Source: Megascapheus bottae (taxonomy: Eukaryota; Chordata; Mammalia; Rodentia; Geomyidae). From it: a DNA stretch of 64,000 bases. The notes beneath the pieces were generated by a model. The model did no database searches. It had not been told where the DNA came from and was given only the letters and a program-made list of their open reading frames with translations. Below, in pieces: positions 1 to 11,733 of the stretch (position 1 is the first letter of the stretch; the number at the start of each line of letters is the position of its first letter). A program made the translations under genes and the position numbers. Where the stretch lies: assembly GCA_024803745.1 (NCBI GenBank), contig JANJXV010000025.1:16014341-16078340 (forward strand), in the 5' to 3' direction.

Positions 1-403
1 TTTCGAATTCAATACAGTGCTATTAGTGCTGGATACCTCCCACCTTAAGTTAATTTTTGTGGGACATTTGGGGAATGGATCATTGTTTTAACCAAAATGT
101 TCATAATTATCAATGTAAGTGATCACTAGACTTTTTTGCTATTTCCAATAACATTCCAGTAAGAATTGGAAAGGTTCACTTAAAATCTGTTAAATTGCTA
201 TAGTAGAAGGCACAAGACCTGAGTATAAATTTGCCCAAGGTCCTATCACATGTTAGGATGAAGCTAGATTCACAGTGGAAGTCTTGATCCACCTTCTCAG
301 TCTTTCCAGGAATGACCTCACAATCTATAGGAGGTAGCAGTTGCTTGTCAAAGACAAATCTATTTTTGACAGTTGATGTCAAAAAGATACTTTAAAAAAA
401 AAA

Positions 404-660
404 AGCAGGAAACCAGTGGCTTATGCCTATAATCCAAGCTACTCAGGAGGCTGAGATCTGAAGATCACAGTTCAGAGCTACCCTGGTCAGATAAATCAGA
501 TTCTTACCTCCAGTTAACCAGCAAAATGTGTATGTGTGACTCAAGTGGTAGATTTCCAGCCGTGGGTGGGGAAAAAAAAACCCAAAAGCCAACCAAGAAT
601 GCAAGGCCCTGCGTTCAAGCCCCACATAAAAAGGAGAGAGAGACAGAGAGACAGACAGAT
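404..660 (+). repeat. B1-dID-like SINE
   Basis: The left half has the B1/7SL signature (cctataatccaagctactcaggaggctgag), followed by the ID-like right half (tgactcaagtggtaga, ttcaagccccac) and a GA-rich tail. It is diverged and lacks part of the right half. Confidence 0.85.
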
Positions 661-1104
661 CCTGAAGTGACAGGGAATCTTTGAGCTAAAATGCCCTACT
701 TCTAAACCTGCTCCAAAAAGAACAAGGTGAAAATCACCAACAATCATTTATGTAACTTTGCAGTATTAGTACAAAGCATTGATCTTTCTCTTTAAATGAA
801 TTTACCTACATAAATCTGTGTAGAACTTTTTCTCTAAAATTTTAAAACTTCAGACAGCAACAATAAAAACCTAGTTCAAGACCAGGCGAAGATTTAGAAC
901 CCATTTTACATCTCTGAACCGGGAAAAGGCCTATTGTGGATATTGCTTAAAATGACTCCAGGGCCCATACAGTGCTAGCTCAGGAAAGAGAGGGTAGTCA
1001 AAATACTGGTCTTTTTTTTTTTTTTTTTTTTAATGACGTGATTTCTCTGGTCTCCTGGGTAATTCTATGCTGAGACTGTGTCCTACTGTTGTCTGGCTTT
1101 GCAG

Positions 1105-1213
1105 GCGTCTAGGGTATGGGTTCAGAACAAAGTGGATGAATCCAAACATGAAATCCATTCTCAAGTCGATGCCATTACAGCTGGAACAGCTTCAGTCGTT
1201 AACCTCACCGCTG
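1105..1213 (+). CDS. TLN2: Talin-2 exon, rod R1 (about residues 527-562)
   Basis: Acceptor ctttgcag at 1104 and donor CTG|gtaagt. The first in-window coding segment reads ASRVWVQNKVDESKHEIHSQ and on to VVNLTAG. The KVDESKHEIHSQVDAITAG block is nearly invariant between talins. Phase 0 in, phase 1 out (the Gly codon is split with the next exon). It encodes helices of the five-helix bundle R1 near the head-rod junction. The exact residues just upstream lie on an exon outside the window. Confidence 0.93.
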
Positions 1214-1421
1214 GTAAGTCTCTGAGTGATTTGTGGTGTATTGTGGTTTGGGGCCAAAAGAAAAAAAAAATACATATTCTTTGATTGAAACAACAGATTT
1301 TATATTCTGAGAGGATATGCTATTTTTAGATACATACACTGTTCTAGACATTTTTTCCCAGTGACCCAGGAGAAATGTAAGGAACATCTCATTGTTTCTG
1401 TGGAGACCATACATCATCGTG

Positions 1422-1758
<337 letters not shown>

Positions 1759-2266
1759 CTGCCAGACCCACTTTCTCTCTTGGAAGTGCTTACAGTCTGA
1801 AAATGGTCACTCTGCCAGCCACCTCTTCACCAGGCTTATCTAGCAGTAGCCTCCTGAATGAGCCTGACTCCGATAGCTTTGTGTAGTCAGTGAGAGTTGA
1901 AAGGTATTGTGGCTCCATCCTTCAGTGTATAAGTGGCTCAGGAAGCCATGTGAGGCCCTGACTCCTGACAAGACTTCCTGTGGCACTGTCAAGGAGCCTT
2001 GCTCTATATCTCAATATAAGAAGCCTCTAGGTAAAATGACCATATTGAAGTCTCCATGGAGACAGGGTGAGAGCTGAGCCTCTCACTGTTCCTTCCAGGC
2101 TCTGTTTCCATCTGCCTCCTTCAGGATGGTGAGGAAGGAGCTCCTGTCAGTATGTAGGATTTTGAACATTTCTCTCTAGCACTACTTACCTACTGCCAAG
2201 CTGGGGCCACCTCATCCTTATTCTTTACCCCTCTCGTTTGATGGGAATGGTCCTTCTTTGTCCCAG

Positions 2267-2475
2267 GTGACCCTGCAGACACAGACTACACAGCTGTGGG
2301 CTGTGCCATCACCACTATCTCTTCCAACCTGACGGAGATGTCTAAGGGCGTGAAGCTGCTGGCAGCCCTCATGGACGATGAGGTTGGCAGCGGGGAGGAC
2401 TTGCTCAGAGCCGCTAGGACCCTCGCTGGAGCAGTATCTGACTTGCTGAAGGCTGTGCAGCCTACTTCTGGGGAG
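2267..2475 (+). CDS. TLN2: Talin-2 exon, R1 including most of vinculin-binding helix VBS1 (about 563-632)
   Basis: Acceptor tgtcccag and donor GAG|gtgagc. 209 nt, phase 1 in, phase 0 out. It encodes DPADTDYTAVGCAITTISS and SKGVKLLAALMDDEVGSGED, then LLRAARTLAGAVSDLLKAVQ. That last helix corresponds to talin-1 VBS1 (about 607-636), buried in R1 until force unfolds the bundle. The residues MDDEVGSGEDLLRAARTL are the talin-2 form, where talin-1 has a clearly different sequence. Confidence 0.97.
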
Positions 2476-2981
2476 GTGAGCCCCCTGGATAAGCTAGTCA
2501 CTCAGGTGCCAAGGAGACAACTGCATCCCTTGGGTACCATGAGACTTGGGCTTTCTGAGCTGTTTATCCCACCTTCTGCCTTTACAGTGGATTGAGCTCT
2601 TAATTTGAAGCCTTCCTTTGTGGGAAGTTCATTCTTACAAGTCCAGGAACTTAACACATATCCTGGCATCCATTTAAAAGGGATACAGTTTACAGCCTAA
2701 TTTTTATATAGCACATGCCACCTCCATACTAGTTGTATATGGCTCATTTTGGGGACATTAAATGCCATCCACCTCTTACTGGCTTGTAGGTATTAGGTGT
2801 TTCTATGTACAGGTTTCACTAGGATGTTTGTATCACCAACCTAGCAAACAACCCAAGATTGTCATTAATGTCTAAGAGGAGCCAGTCCAGTGTTGAGTCC
2901 TGTCTGCACCGTCACATCTGATGATGCTGTAGGAGGAAAAATGCATCTTTTTTCCAACCTAAGTGTGTTTATCGTTCATAG

Positions 2982-3080
2982 CCTCGGCAGACTGTTCTGA
3001 CTGCTGCTGGAAGCATTGGCCAGGCCAGTGGAGATCTTCTGAGACAAATCGGAGAGAATGAGACCGATGAGCGATTCCAA
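2982..3080 (+). CDS. TLN2: Talin-2 exon, R1/R2 junction (about 633-665)
   Basis: Acceptor gttcatag and donor CAA|gtaaga. Exactly 33 codons, phase 0 on both sides, so skipping would be in frame. It reads PRQTVLTAAGSIGQASGDLL and then ends ETDERFQ. It closes the R1 bundle and enters R2 (R2 begins about 656). Confidence 0.97.
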
Positions 3081-3246
3081 GTAAGATACTTGTGGCTTCT
3101 CAGTCTTGGAAAGGAATCTAAGTGATGGTTCAGACCTAAGCAGGAAGCCTGTAATGGAAAGAAAACTCAGTCTTCCCTGAGCTCTCAAGAATAAGGCTCA
3201 GTAGTATCATTTGGGAAATTCTTTTTGTGTTTATTTAAAAGATTCT

Positions 3247-3520
3247 TAGCCAGGCACTAGTGGCTCACACCTGTAATCCTAGCTACTCAGGGGATGTGAT
3301 CTGAGGATCATAGTTCAAAGCCAGCCCAAGCAGGAAAGTCCATGAGTCTCTTATCTCCAGTTAACCACTAGAAAACCATTAGTGAAGCTGTGACTCAAAG
3401 TGACAGAATGCTAGCCTTGAGCAAAAAAGCTCAAGGACAGCATCCAGGCCCTGAGTTCAAGCCCTCTGACTGACTGGAAAAAAAAAAAAGAAAGAAAGGA
3501 AGGAAGAGAAAAAAGGAGAA
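3247..3520 (+). repeat. B1-dID-like SINE, near full length
   Basis: It contains gccaggcactagtggctc, the B1 core, the linker cttatctccagttaaccac and the ID-like right half ending ttcaagccctctgactgac, then an A-rich tail with GAAA and GGAA repeats. It is a good example of the dimer structure. Confidence 0.93.
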
Positions 3521-3743
3521 AAGAGAAAAGAAATCACATATACAAATAAAAAATTCTTAGTGAAAAATTTCATTTCACTAAATATAAAGCACATATTTAT
3601 CCTTTTGGATGATTTTTCAACTTTCTGTATGTTCTTCAATATACAAGAAGAAAAAATAATTATGAACTAAGATTTCTTCCTCTGTAATTTCCAACTCTTC
3701 CAGTCTTATTTTCTCTTTGGAGGCATTCTACAATGGTACCATC

Positions 3744-3766
3744 TTTTTTTTTTTTTTTTTTTTTTT

Positions 3767-3811
<45 letters not shown>
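3744..3811 (+). repeat. Poly(T) followed by (TG)n
   Basis: About 24 T, then AGG, then about 20 TG units. Probably the decayed tail of an antisense element. Confidence 0.9.
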
Positions 3812-3813
<2 letters not shown>

Positions 3814-3828
3814 GTTAACTAGGTCAAA

Positions 3829-3908
3829 GGACTAGTGATGTGGCTCAAGTGGCCAAGTGCCTACCTTGCAAGCACAAGGCACAATTCCCACTTCCACCAA
3901 AGAAAAAA
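3829..3908 (+). repeat. Monomeric ID-like SINE
   Basis: The sequence actagtgatgtggctcaagt continues through a tRNA-Ala-like unit with ctaccttgcaagcacaaggc and an A-rich end. No B1 half is present. Confidence 0.7.
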
Positions 3909-4107
3909 ATTTTTAATTAATTTAAATAAATGAGGTTGAAGACAACTTGAAATTTATATAGTCAGAGGATTCCAAAGTAATGACTGAGTAATTTGAAAAT
4001 GATCACATGTTAATTCTTGACTTAAAAGTTCACTGAGCCAGTAATTATACCAGATGAGGAGTCTCTTGTCTGCATAGTCACCAAGGATGTTTTCGGGGTT
4101 TCATTTG

Positions 4108-4192
4108 TTTATCTTGGTGACACTGGAGTTTGAACTCAGGGCCTCACATTTACAAAGTAGCGCTCTACTTCTTGAACCAGTCCTCCAGCTAA
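4108..4192 (-). repeat. ID-like SINE fragment, antisense
   Basis: It reads tttgaactcagggcctcaca and then gctctacttcttgaacca, the reverse of the ID-like half. It is old and short. Confidence 0.65.
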
Positions 4193-5024
4193 CGGTGTCA
4201 TTCTTAGGTTTACATGTAAGCGTGTACATGTGTGCATTCCATTCCTGCCTGTACACTTGTGTGTACACACAACAGTGTGCACTTTCCTTTGTATTCAAGG
4301 TGATTTTATTTCCTTTGCCTTGTCCAAAACCACAGCAAGCAGAAGTCTTCCTGTGATCTCAAGTTTTCATCCCTAGGGAAATGTATTGTTTATTCCCCCT
4401 GGTGAACAGCAGCTGTTACCACTGTGGGCAGCTGGAGACACTGACAGCGACCCCACAGCAGCTCAGACAAGATCTCAACTTGTCTGCTGCCTCTTTAGCT
4501 GCATAGAGAGGGTTCAGAGACCCTCAGTGAGCATTTCTCACATATTCATGCACCAGTGCAGCTTACTTTCCTACTTTTCCTAAGCTTCCAGTTTCCCTTT
4601 AATTACCTAAATCCTTCCCTATTAATCTCCCTGGAAAATTTCCTTTACCAAATCTATCCAGTTCTATGTTTGGGGGAAAAAAAATAACAGAACTGTCTTT
4701 AGTATTCATTATATTTTTTTTACCAGATTGTTAATTCTTGATGCAACATGTAACTAGATAGCAGAATGTTCATTTACAAGAAATCTCAAGAAGTCTCAAA
4801 TGTATGAGACCTGTGACCACAGATATTACCAAATTCAAGAAAATAATATGACTTGATTAACTACCTGACACCCTAAATATGTTTTATTCCTGCATTTTTG
4901 TTCATGTGGTCTTGGTCTACTTCCTATGGCAATGGCTTTATAATAACTTATAGGGAATGACCAGAAAATTTTTTCTCAGTCAGTTTTTGCCTGATATCTG
5001 GTTTCTTGCTAAATGGGTGGCAGT

Positions 5025-5258
5025 TTTTTTTTCTGGGGCTTAAATGCAGGACTTCACATTCTCACTTGACTTTTTCATGCAAGGCTGGTTGGTGATCTAC
5101 CACTTGAACCACTGCTCCATTTCTGGCTTCTTGCTGGTTGATTAAGAAGTAAGAGTCTCATGGACTTTTCTGCTTAGCTGGCTCTGAGCCCCGATCCTCA
5201 GATCTCAGCCTCCTGAAGTAGCTAGGATTATAGGTGTGAGTCACCAGCACCCAGCGTC
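5025..5258 (-). repeat. B1-dID-like SINE, antisense
   Basis: Poly(T) at the left, then the reversed ID-like half (ctaccacttgaaccactgct), then the reversed B1 half ending gtgtgagtcaccagcaccc. It is near full length but diverged. Confidence 0.88.
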
Positions 5259-5461
5259 CTAGTCCAGGTAATTCTTGATAGGCAGGTACCTTCTTACTAT
5301 CAGCATATATTAGATTTTTCTGCTGTTTAAATAGGCTAAAGTTATCTCTAAATTCTCAGAAATAATGCTTTGAAGTAAAAATCATGGTCTTTCCTCAGAT
5401 ACCTCATGAATCTTTGTTTTTTGGGGGGGGGGGTTGTTTTTTTTTTACCTTTGAGGGTTTT

Positions 5462-5630
5462 TCTTTTTTTCTTTTCTTTTTTAATTGTCAGGGTAATGTA
5501 TAGAAGGATTATAGTTACATTTGTCAGGTAGTAGGTGCATTACTTCTCACACATTGATACCCCTTCTCATGTTTTGATCCCTGTTTCCCTCCCCCCAACC
5601 CCTCCCAATCATTTTGTTTTCCACCCTTGG
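5462..5630 (-). repeat. L1-like 3' end, antisense, severely 5'-truncated
   Basis: Read on the - strand it has a G-rich stretch, then a unique AT-rich 3' UTR-like segment, then poly(A). The core gggtaatgtatagaaggatt is shared in part with copies at 10665, 31189, 33664, 42222 and 50768. The polypurine tract plus AATAAA-type end fits a LINE-1 3' terminus. The family assignment is inference. Confidence 0.6.
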
Positions 5631-5639
5631 GGTTTTTTT

Positions 5640-7400
5640 TTTTCTTTGATACATAGCTTTCATTGTGTCCAAATGCAAACTCTTACTTCCTTTAGTTGGT
5701 TTCTGTTCAGACTTGCTTAGGGAACAGAGTCAGGCTGGGGTAACTTGGACGTTTCTGTTAGTGTGAGGTCTCCAGGGAAGAGCTAACACCTTAAAGCAGA
5801 CTCCTGAAGTAAATCCTTATGGTAAAGTAAGTCTCTGCCAGGCATGCAGAGCCCCTGACTTAGTGATGTTCAATCTCTTGAGCTGTTTTTCTAAATCTTG
5901 AATCCTGAGATCCCGTCATACTTTTCTGAGGGTTTTCAATGCACTGCATGTTCTCCCAGAGTTAACAAGAATTTATTTTACACAAGAAACATAATAGTAG
6001 TCTTGTTGAAACGTTTGACAAAGACCTTGTCAGCAGCTACACTTGTCCTATCACATTCTTTTTTTCCAACAGTATTTGTTTGGGACAAAATTAATAAGAG
6101 GAACAGGATTTCTTTAAAAGATTCTAACAAAGCCTTTTAGAACAACCCTGACACTCTGCATGACAAAAATCAAGATTCTTCGTTGAAAAGATAGATTCAT
6201 AGCGAGAGAAAGGATCATCTGACCTGCTCTGGGAAGTGATGTTTTAAAAGCTTTTTAGTAATTTTTGACACTAAAACTATTTACATTGAACTTTGAGACT
6301 GATGTCCAAGAACTATCAGCTGGCTGCATTGAGAGCAGATCCTGAAAGTGGTATGACAAACAAGTAGCAACCAGCTCCTCAACTTTCAGACTTACAGGCA
6401 TTTCCCTTGAATACCCAGGGGCCATCACAGACTAGATGAAAATGTTCCTTTAAGACCACCTGGTTTGTGTCCATTTTACAACCAGCTTTGTTGGTCTATT
6501 CATATGAGTTTCAGAGTATCTTGCCTCACACAGTCTCTTAACTCTGTGTAAAATTACCCAGCCTGATCCCGCTTCCCAATATAGTTTCTCATCAAATATC
6601 TCATTGTAAAGACTCTGTGGGTGCCCTTTACATTTCAAATCAAAAGCGCTTTATATCATCTGATGAATTAATAAAGACTTCTGACTGTATTTCTTTGGGG
6701 AGGCAGAAGAGGGAAGCCTTGACATGTTTACTCTAAATAACAACGGCTCATATGTTTGGAAAGTTATTTCTCAATCAAGTAAACGACTTCCAGCATTAAA
6801 AGCAAAGAAGGTCAAGCAGGGGGTGACAATCTGGTACGGTTCAGGTCCCATAGAGAGCATAAGATTTATTGAGTTGCAGAGCATTTGCCACTAGATTTTA
6901 TTTGTTGGCTTCTCTTTCCACTTTCCATAAGAATTTAATCCCTATCCAGAAGGATACTGATGCTGAAAATAACTTATGCTCAGGGCATTTCTTGGCTCTC
7001 CAGTATATGATGCCAGCTATTTTCTCTGTGCATGTCCAACACTGCCCCCTGGAGGCAGAGTTGTGATTGACTTTTGGGGGATACCTTGGATCCTTGTGCA
7101 AACTAGAAATCCAAAAGATAAATAAATCTTCAGCTTACACTATGGCTTGATGATTTGGAGGCTGCCTCTAGCACATGGTGATTGTGGCATCTGAATATAT
7201 TTTCTGTCTCTCCTGACTCAGTGCATCAATCACCTAGAGAGATGTGCTCCAGATTTAGTGAGGCTAAGGATATCGATATGCATCCATGGCTAAAATAAAT
7301 AGCCTTTCCCCACATGAACCTATGTTAAATATAAACCTAAGAATTTTCATGTATGTAGAAGAAACTGTGTTACTAGGATGCAAGCTTCTTTCCCCTATTA
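5640..7400. other. Intronic stretch without recognised elements
   Basis: I see no SINE, exon-like segment or structured RNA here. It is AT-rich single-copy-looking sequence in the 4.7-kb intron between R1/R2 exons. Confidence 0.6.
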
Positions 7401-7401
7401 C

Positions 7402-7652
7402 TTTTTTTTTTTTCCTTCCAGTTCTGGGGCTTTGCACTTCCAGGCCTGGTTGCTGTCTCTGAGCTTCTTTTTGCTCAAGGAAAGTGCTCTACCACTTGAG
7501 CCACTGTGCCACTTCATGCTTTTTCATGAGTAGGTTAGTGCAGATAAGAGTCTCACTGACTTTCCTGCCCACACTAGCTTCAACCCACAGTCCTCAGATC
7601 TCAGCCTCCTGTGTAGCTAGGATTACAGGTGTGAGTTACCAGCTCCTAGCTC
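7402..7652 (-). repeat. B1-dID-like SINE, antisense
   Basis: Poly(T), then tcaaggaaagtgctctacca and cttgagccactgtgccactt, then the B1 half with cctcctgtgtagctaggatt. It ends about 180 bp before the next exon. Confidence 0.9.
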
Positions 7653-7829
7653 CCCTCTTGTTTTTAAGGATAGGAAAAGATTACTTGTTAAAAATAAGTT
7701 TAAAAAGTCTAACATACTGAGGAAAAAGATGGAATCGAATTTTAATAAACTGTCTAGGTAGACACAATAGTTTTAGGCTATGAGATATGATTAGAAAAAT
7801 TAATTGGTCTTTGATCCCCTTTTTCTTAG

Positions 7830-7997
7830 GATGTTTTAATGAGTTTGGCCAAAGCTGTTGCCAATGCTGCTGCCATGTTGGTGTTAAAGGCAAAGAATGT
7901 TGCCCAAGTGGCCGAAGACACTGTCCTACAGAACAGGGTGATTGCAGCTGCCACTCAGTGTGCCCTTTCCACATCCCAGCTTGTGGCATGTGCCAAG
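7830..7997 (+). CDS. TLN2: Talin-2 exon, R2 (about 666-721)
   Basis: Strong polypyrimidine acceptor cccctttttcttag and donor AAG|gtaagc. 56 codons, phase 0 on both sides. It begins DVLMSLAKAVANAAAMLVLK and ends CALSTSQLVACAK. R2 pairs with R3 in the R2R3 double domain; R2 carries vinculin-binding helices, and R2R3 is the RIAM docking region in talin-1. Confidence 0.97.
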
Positions 7998-8158
7998 GTA
8001 AGCCAATTGCCATCCCCAACCCTTCCTTCAGGGGCAGAATTTGTTCAGAGTTTTAGAGTGTCTTCTTTAAGGTGACATGATAAGGTTTGGACGTAAGTTT
8101 CTGATTTTATCATTTGCTTTTTGCCCAAGTTCTTGGGAAGTTGTTTCTATTCTCAGAT

Positions 8159-8218
8159 CGTGTGTGTGTGTGTGTGCATGCATGTGTGTGTGTGTGTGTG
8201 CGCGCACACGCGTGTGCA
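8159..8218. repeat. 60-bp uninterrupted alternating purine-pyrimidine tract
   Basis: Starting at CG and ending at GTGCA, every step alternates purine and pyrimidine through (TG)n, GCATGCAT, (TG)n, CGCGCACACGCGTG. This is the kind of sequence that can adopt Z-DNA. It lies about 160 bp after an exon. Confidence 0.9.
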
Positions 8219-8224
8219 GATAGC

Positions 8225-8422
8225 AGGGCTTATACTCTTTTTCTCTCACTATTTTTGCACTTCGCCACTGGCGCCAGGCCTGTAATAGAACATTTTTTGT
8301 GAGTTAATTGGAAGATAAGAATCCCACAGACTTTTCTGCCCAGGCTAGCTTTGAACCACAACCCTCAGATCTAAGCCTTCTGAGTAGTTAGGAATATAAA
8401 TGTGAGCTACCAGCATCCAGCT
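8225..8422 (-). repeat. B1-dID-like SINE, antisense, missing most of the ID-like half
   Basis: The linker gagttaattggaagataaga and the reversed B1 half (ccttctgagtagttaggaat) are clear. Only scraps of the right monomer remain next to the Z-prone tract. Confidence 0.8.
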
Positions 8423-8429
8423 GTTATTC

Positions 8430-9395
8430 ATTTCTATACAAAAATCACTCTTACCCCTCTGGACATATCCATGCATTGTATTTGCAATGCCTAGAATATT
8501 TCTTTGCATTGTGTGGTACAGCATTGTAAATGGGCTCAAAAAATAATCCACAGCTTCTTGGGGAGCACTTCTCACACTTCAGTACCCAAGCAAGGGTGTG
8601 AATTATTCTAGGGTAGGCCCACTCTGTGTCATATATCACCCTGTCAGCAATTCCAGCAGCACTGAAAGAGTACCTTCATCCTTCACTCATTCACTGACAA
8701 GCAACCTAAGACTGTCAGATGTTAGTAAGGAGCTGGTAGTCATAGAAGCTGCAAGTGTCAGAAACGGGGTGATAGCTCTGCTCTGCCTGGCCCCAGGTGC
8801 TCTTCCTTTCCACTCCACCACTCCTGTCTTCTCAAAACATGGGATTGTTTTCATTTCTGGGCTTGATGGTGTATCATGCTGTGCTGACCTGACCTGTGAT
8901 CTGCCCAACCTGTCATTTCTTGTTCTTGATAGGATACACAAGATTGATTGGAAGGGACCTCAGTGGTCTTTCCGCCCCCCCGCCATGACCACCCTGCTGG
9001 GATCCTCAGATCATTCACAGGATCCCCCTGGCCCTTTAAATACATTATAGCAGTGAGCCAGGTGATAAAGTAAATGCAAGTCTTTTCAGTAGTTAGCCAA
9101 CAAGACTCACCTCTTAGGGATCCTAAGAGGAAGGGGGTTTCAGAAATTTCTCTGTAGAACTAGTCAGTAGACTAGTCCTTCCTGATCAACAAGGATATAA
9201 ATGGTCAGGACCTCTAAGCTCACAAAAATAAAGATAACAGTGCAGTGTGAAGAGCCACAGGAGTGGTTTAGTGGAATTTCTTGACACTCTGAGGAACCAA
9301 GGCCCAGGACACGATGGAACATAAGGGAGATGGATGAGGGAACAGGGGACTAGATATCACTATCAGCAGCCAAGTCTTGTTTCTGTCTTGCTCAG
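8430..9395. other. Intronic stretch without recognised elements
   Basis: I see no repeat signature or exon-like unit. An open frame of about 150 codons on + (8598-9050) has no splice signals or recognisable protein and is taken as chance. Confidence 0.6.
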
Positions 9396-9690
9396 GTCGT
9401 AAGCCCGACCATCAGCTCCCCTGTGTGTCAGGAGCAGCTGATTGAGGCCGGGAAGCTAGTGGACCGGTCAGTGGAGAATTGTGTTCGCGCCTGCCAGGCA
9501 GCCACTGGGGACAGTGAACTCCTGAAGCAGGTCAGCGCGGCTGCCAGTGTGGTCAGCCAGGCCCTGCACGATCTCCTACAGCATGTACGCCAGTTTGCCA
9601 GCCGAGGCGAGCCCATCGGCCGCTACGACCAGGCCACTGACACCATCATGTGTGTCACTGAAAGCATCTTCAGCTCCATGGGTGATGCAG
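9396..9690 (+). CDS. TLN2: Talin-2 exon, end of R2 and start of R3 (about 722-820)
   Basis: Acceptor cttgctcag and donor CAG|gtgagg. The longest exon in the window (295 nt), phase 0 in, phase 1 out. It begins VVSPTISSPVCQEQLIEAGK and reaches GRYDQATDTIMCVTESIFSS before splitting the Gly of GDAGE. The ACT codon at 9657-9659 is the equivalent of T809, the first of four buried threonines that make R3 the least stable, first-to-unfold rod bundle in talin-1. Confidence 0.98.
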
Positions 9691-10032
9691 GTGAGGCACC
9701 TGGCTGTGGGGGGCAATGCGTTTGGGGGTTTCCTGCATGGTAATGAGGAAAGGCAAAGATTGCTGGGGTGGCTGATACAGGCAAGTTCTTATCAGCCTTG
9801 GTCCAAGTCTCCCATTGAGGGTCAGATAAAGATACGGGAATCCTTACTTGCTCATCTGTATATAGCTACATGAGACTTGAACAAGGCAAACTGGGTTTTT
9901 AATGGCACTGACAGTCACAATAAACCTCTTGGTTCTACAAGTCATGCCGATTGGAATGGATGCAGTATTGTAAAACTGGAATAGTGACCAAAAGAAACAG
10001 GAACAATGTTTGGAATAAAGTAGCTTCTCCTT

Positions 10033-10169
10033 GGCTGAGTACTGGAAGCTCACACCTGTAATCCTAGCTCCTCAGGAGGCTGAGATCTGAGGATTGCGGT
10101 TCAAAGTCAGTTCAGGCAAAAAAAAGTCTGTGAGACTCTTTTCTCCAATTAATCACTCAAACACCAGAA
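10033..10169 (+). repeat. B1-dID-like SINE, left half, in an inverted pair
   Basis: It contains cacacctgtaatcctagctc, the B1 core and the linker up to aaacaccagaag, and is cut off there by an inverted copy that begins immediately. Confidence 0.88.
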
Positions 10170-10312
10170 GTTTACGACTTCTAGCTTTTTATTGGCTAGT
10201 TGGAGATAGAAAGTGTCACATATTCTTGCCTGGGTTGCCTTTGGGTGTCAGTCCTCCAATCTCAGCCTCCTGAGTAGCTAGCATTACAGGTGTGAGCCAT
10301 CAGCACCCAGCC
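10170..10312 (-). repeat. B1-dID-like SINE, left half, antisense arm of the inverted pair
   Basis: It starts acgacttctagctttttatt and ends tgagccatcagcacccagcc. It abuts the + copy with no spacer, so the two arms can pair as a near-perfect tail-to-tail hairpin in pre-mRNA. Confidence 0.88.
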
Positions 10313-10664
10313 CATTTACTCATCTCATATATTTATGATTTGCAACATGTTATAAGGTACATATGTTAGAAAATGGCTCATAGTCACCCATTTCCCTAAG
10401 TGCCACAAGAGAAGTTCAGATCTATATATTTACCAAAATATCCTGACCTTCCCACAGTTGTGTGTGAGGTTCTTATACTGTTAATCTGAATAAAATTGTT
10501 TTATAAATACTATCTTACAGGAGCCTGGAGTACTATTTTACATTAACATTTCTCCCAGGCTGTGCTCAGTATATGATTCTTCGGATCTTTTCTTCCCTGC
10601 TGGCTAGAGTTATAGGCAAATGCATTTATTCCCAAGGCCCAATTATCTTGTTTTGTGTACTTGT

Positions 10665-10740
10665 TTTTTTTACTTTTTTTATTTGTTTTTATATTGTCGG
10701 GGTAACGTATAGAGGGATTACAGTAACATTAGCCAGGTCT
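10665..10740 (-). repeat. L1-like 3' end, antisense, very short
   Basis: It contains atattgtcggggtaacgtat and agagggattacagtaac, a partial match to the 5462 copy. Poly(T) is at the left. Confidence 0.55.
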
Positions 10741-10744
10741 GTTT

Positions 10745-10872
10745 TGTGTATTTGTGCCAGTCCTAGGGCTTGAAGTTAAGGCCTGGCTTTTTCTCTCAAA
10801 ACTGATATTCTATCACTTGAACCACTCTACTACTTGAACCACAGCTCCACTTCTGGCTTTTAGGTGGTTAAT
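10745..10872 (-). repeat. ID-like half of a B1-dID SINE, antisense
   Basis: It contains gccagtcctagggcttgaag and cttgaaccacagctccactt, then aggtggttaattc, the end of the linker. Confidence 0.75.
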
Positions 10873-11404
10873 TCAAAAAATTATACTACAATAGTATTTT
10901 TGACAAGATAAGACAATTATCTTAAGTCCTTCTGCATGCTTTTTAAACAATCTAACAAAATAAGAATCCCTATACAATTAGATATTTGTTGGGGGAGGTC
11001 CTATTTTTGTGTTTACTTCTACTTTTTTAATACTTCCAGGTTTACAAAAAAAATATATAGTGGTATCAGAGTTCCCCTATAGCTTTTTATATTCCCTATT
11101 TCAAACAGCTCCTCTCAATCACAGAACATTTGTTAAAAATAGGAGATAAGCTTTGGTACGTCGCTATTTACTGTAGACAGTATTTTCATTTCACTAGTTT
11201 TTCCACTATTGTGTTTATGCTGTCCTAGAATCCAACTCAAACCCTGTACTGAATTCAGCATACTTGTATGTGTATATAAGCGTTTTTCCACAGGGCACAA
11301 TGTCTCCCATCTATCATCAAAAGTGCTTGGGCAATATAGGTAGGAGGAACATAGTACCAAGCCAAACCAGGCAAAGAATTCAAGATCTATCAAGGTTATC
11401 ACTG

Positions 11405-11524
11405 GTATTCTGGTGGCTAGTTGGGGACAAGAATCTTATGGACTTTCCTACCTGGGCTGGCTTAGAACCATGATCCTCAGATCTCAGCTTCCTGAGTAGC
11501 TAGGATTACAGGTGTGAGCTATCG
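11405..11524 (-). repeat. B1 half of a SINE, antisense
   Basis: It contains ggtggctagttggggacaag and the reversed B1 core ending ggattacaggtgtgagctat. Confidence 0.85.
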
Positions 11525-11532
11525 GTTTTGTT

Positions 11533-11733
11533 GTTTGTTTTTGCCAGTCCTGGGCCTTGAACTCTGGGCCTGGGCACTGTCCCTGAGCTCTTCAGCTCAA
11601 GGCAAGCACTCTACCACTTGAACCACAGCCCTACTTCCTGCTTTTTCTGTTTATGTGTTACTAAGGAATCGAACCCAGGGCTTCATGAATGCTAAGCAAG
11701 CAGTCTACCACTAAGCCACATTCCCAGCCCAGT
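11533..11733 (-). repeat. Dimeric ID-like SINE, antisense
   Basis: Reversed second unit (ctaccacttgaaccacagcc), the linker, then the reversed first unit with the tRNA-like B-box region (ggaatcgaacccagggcttc) ending ccacattcccagccc. Confidence 0.88.
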
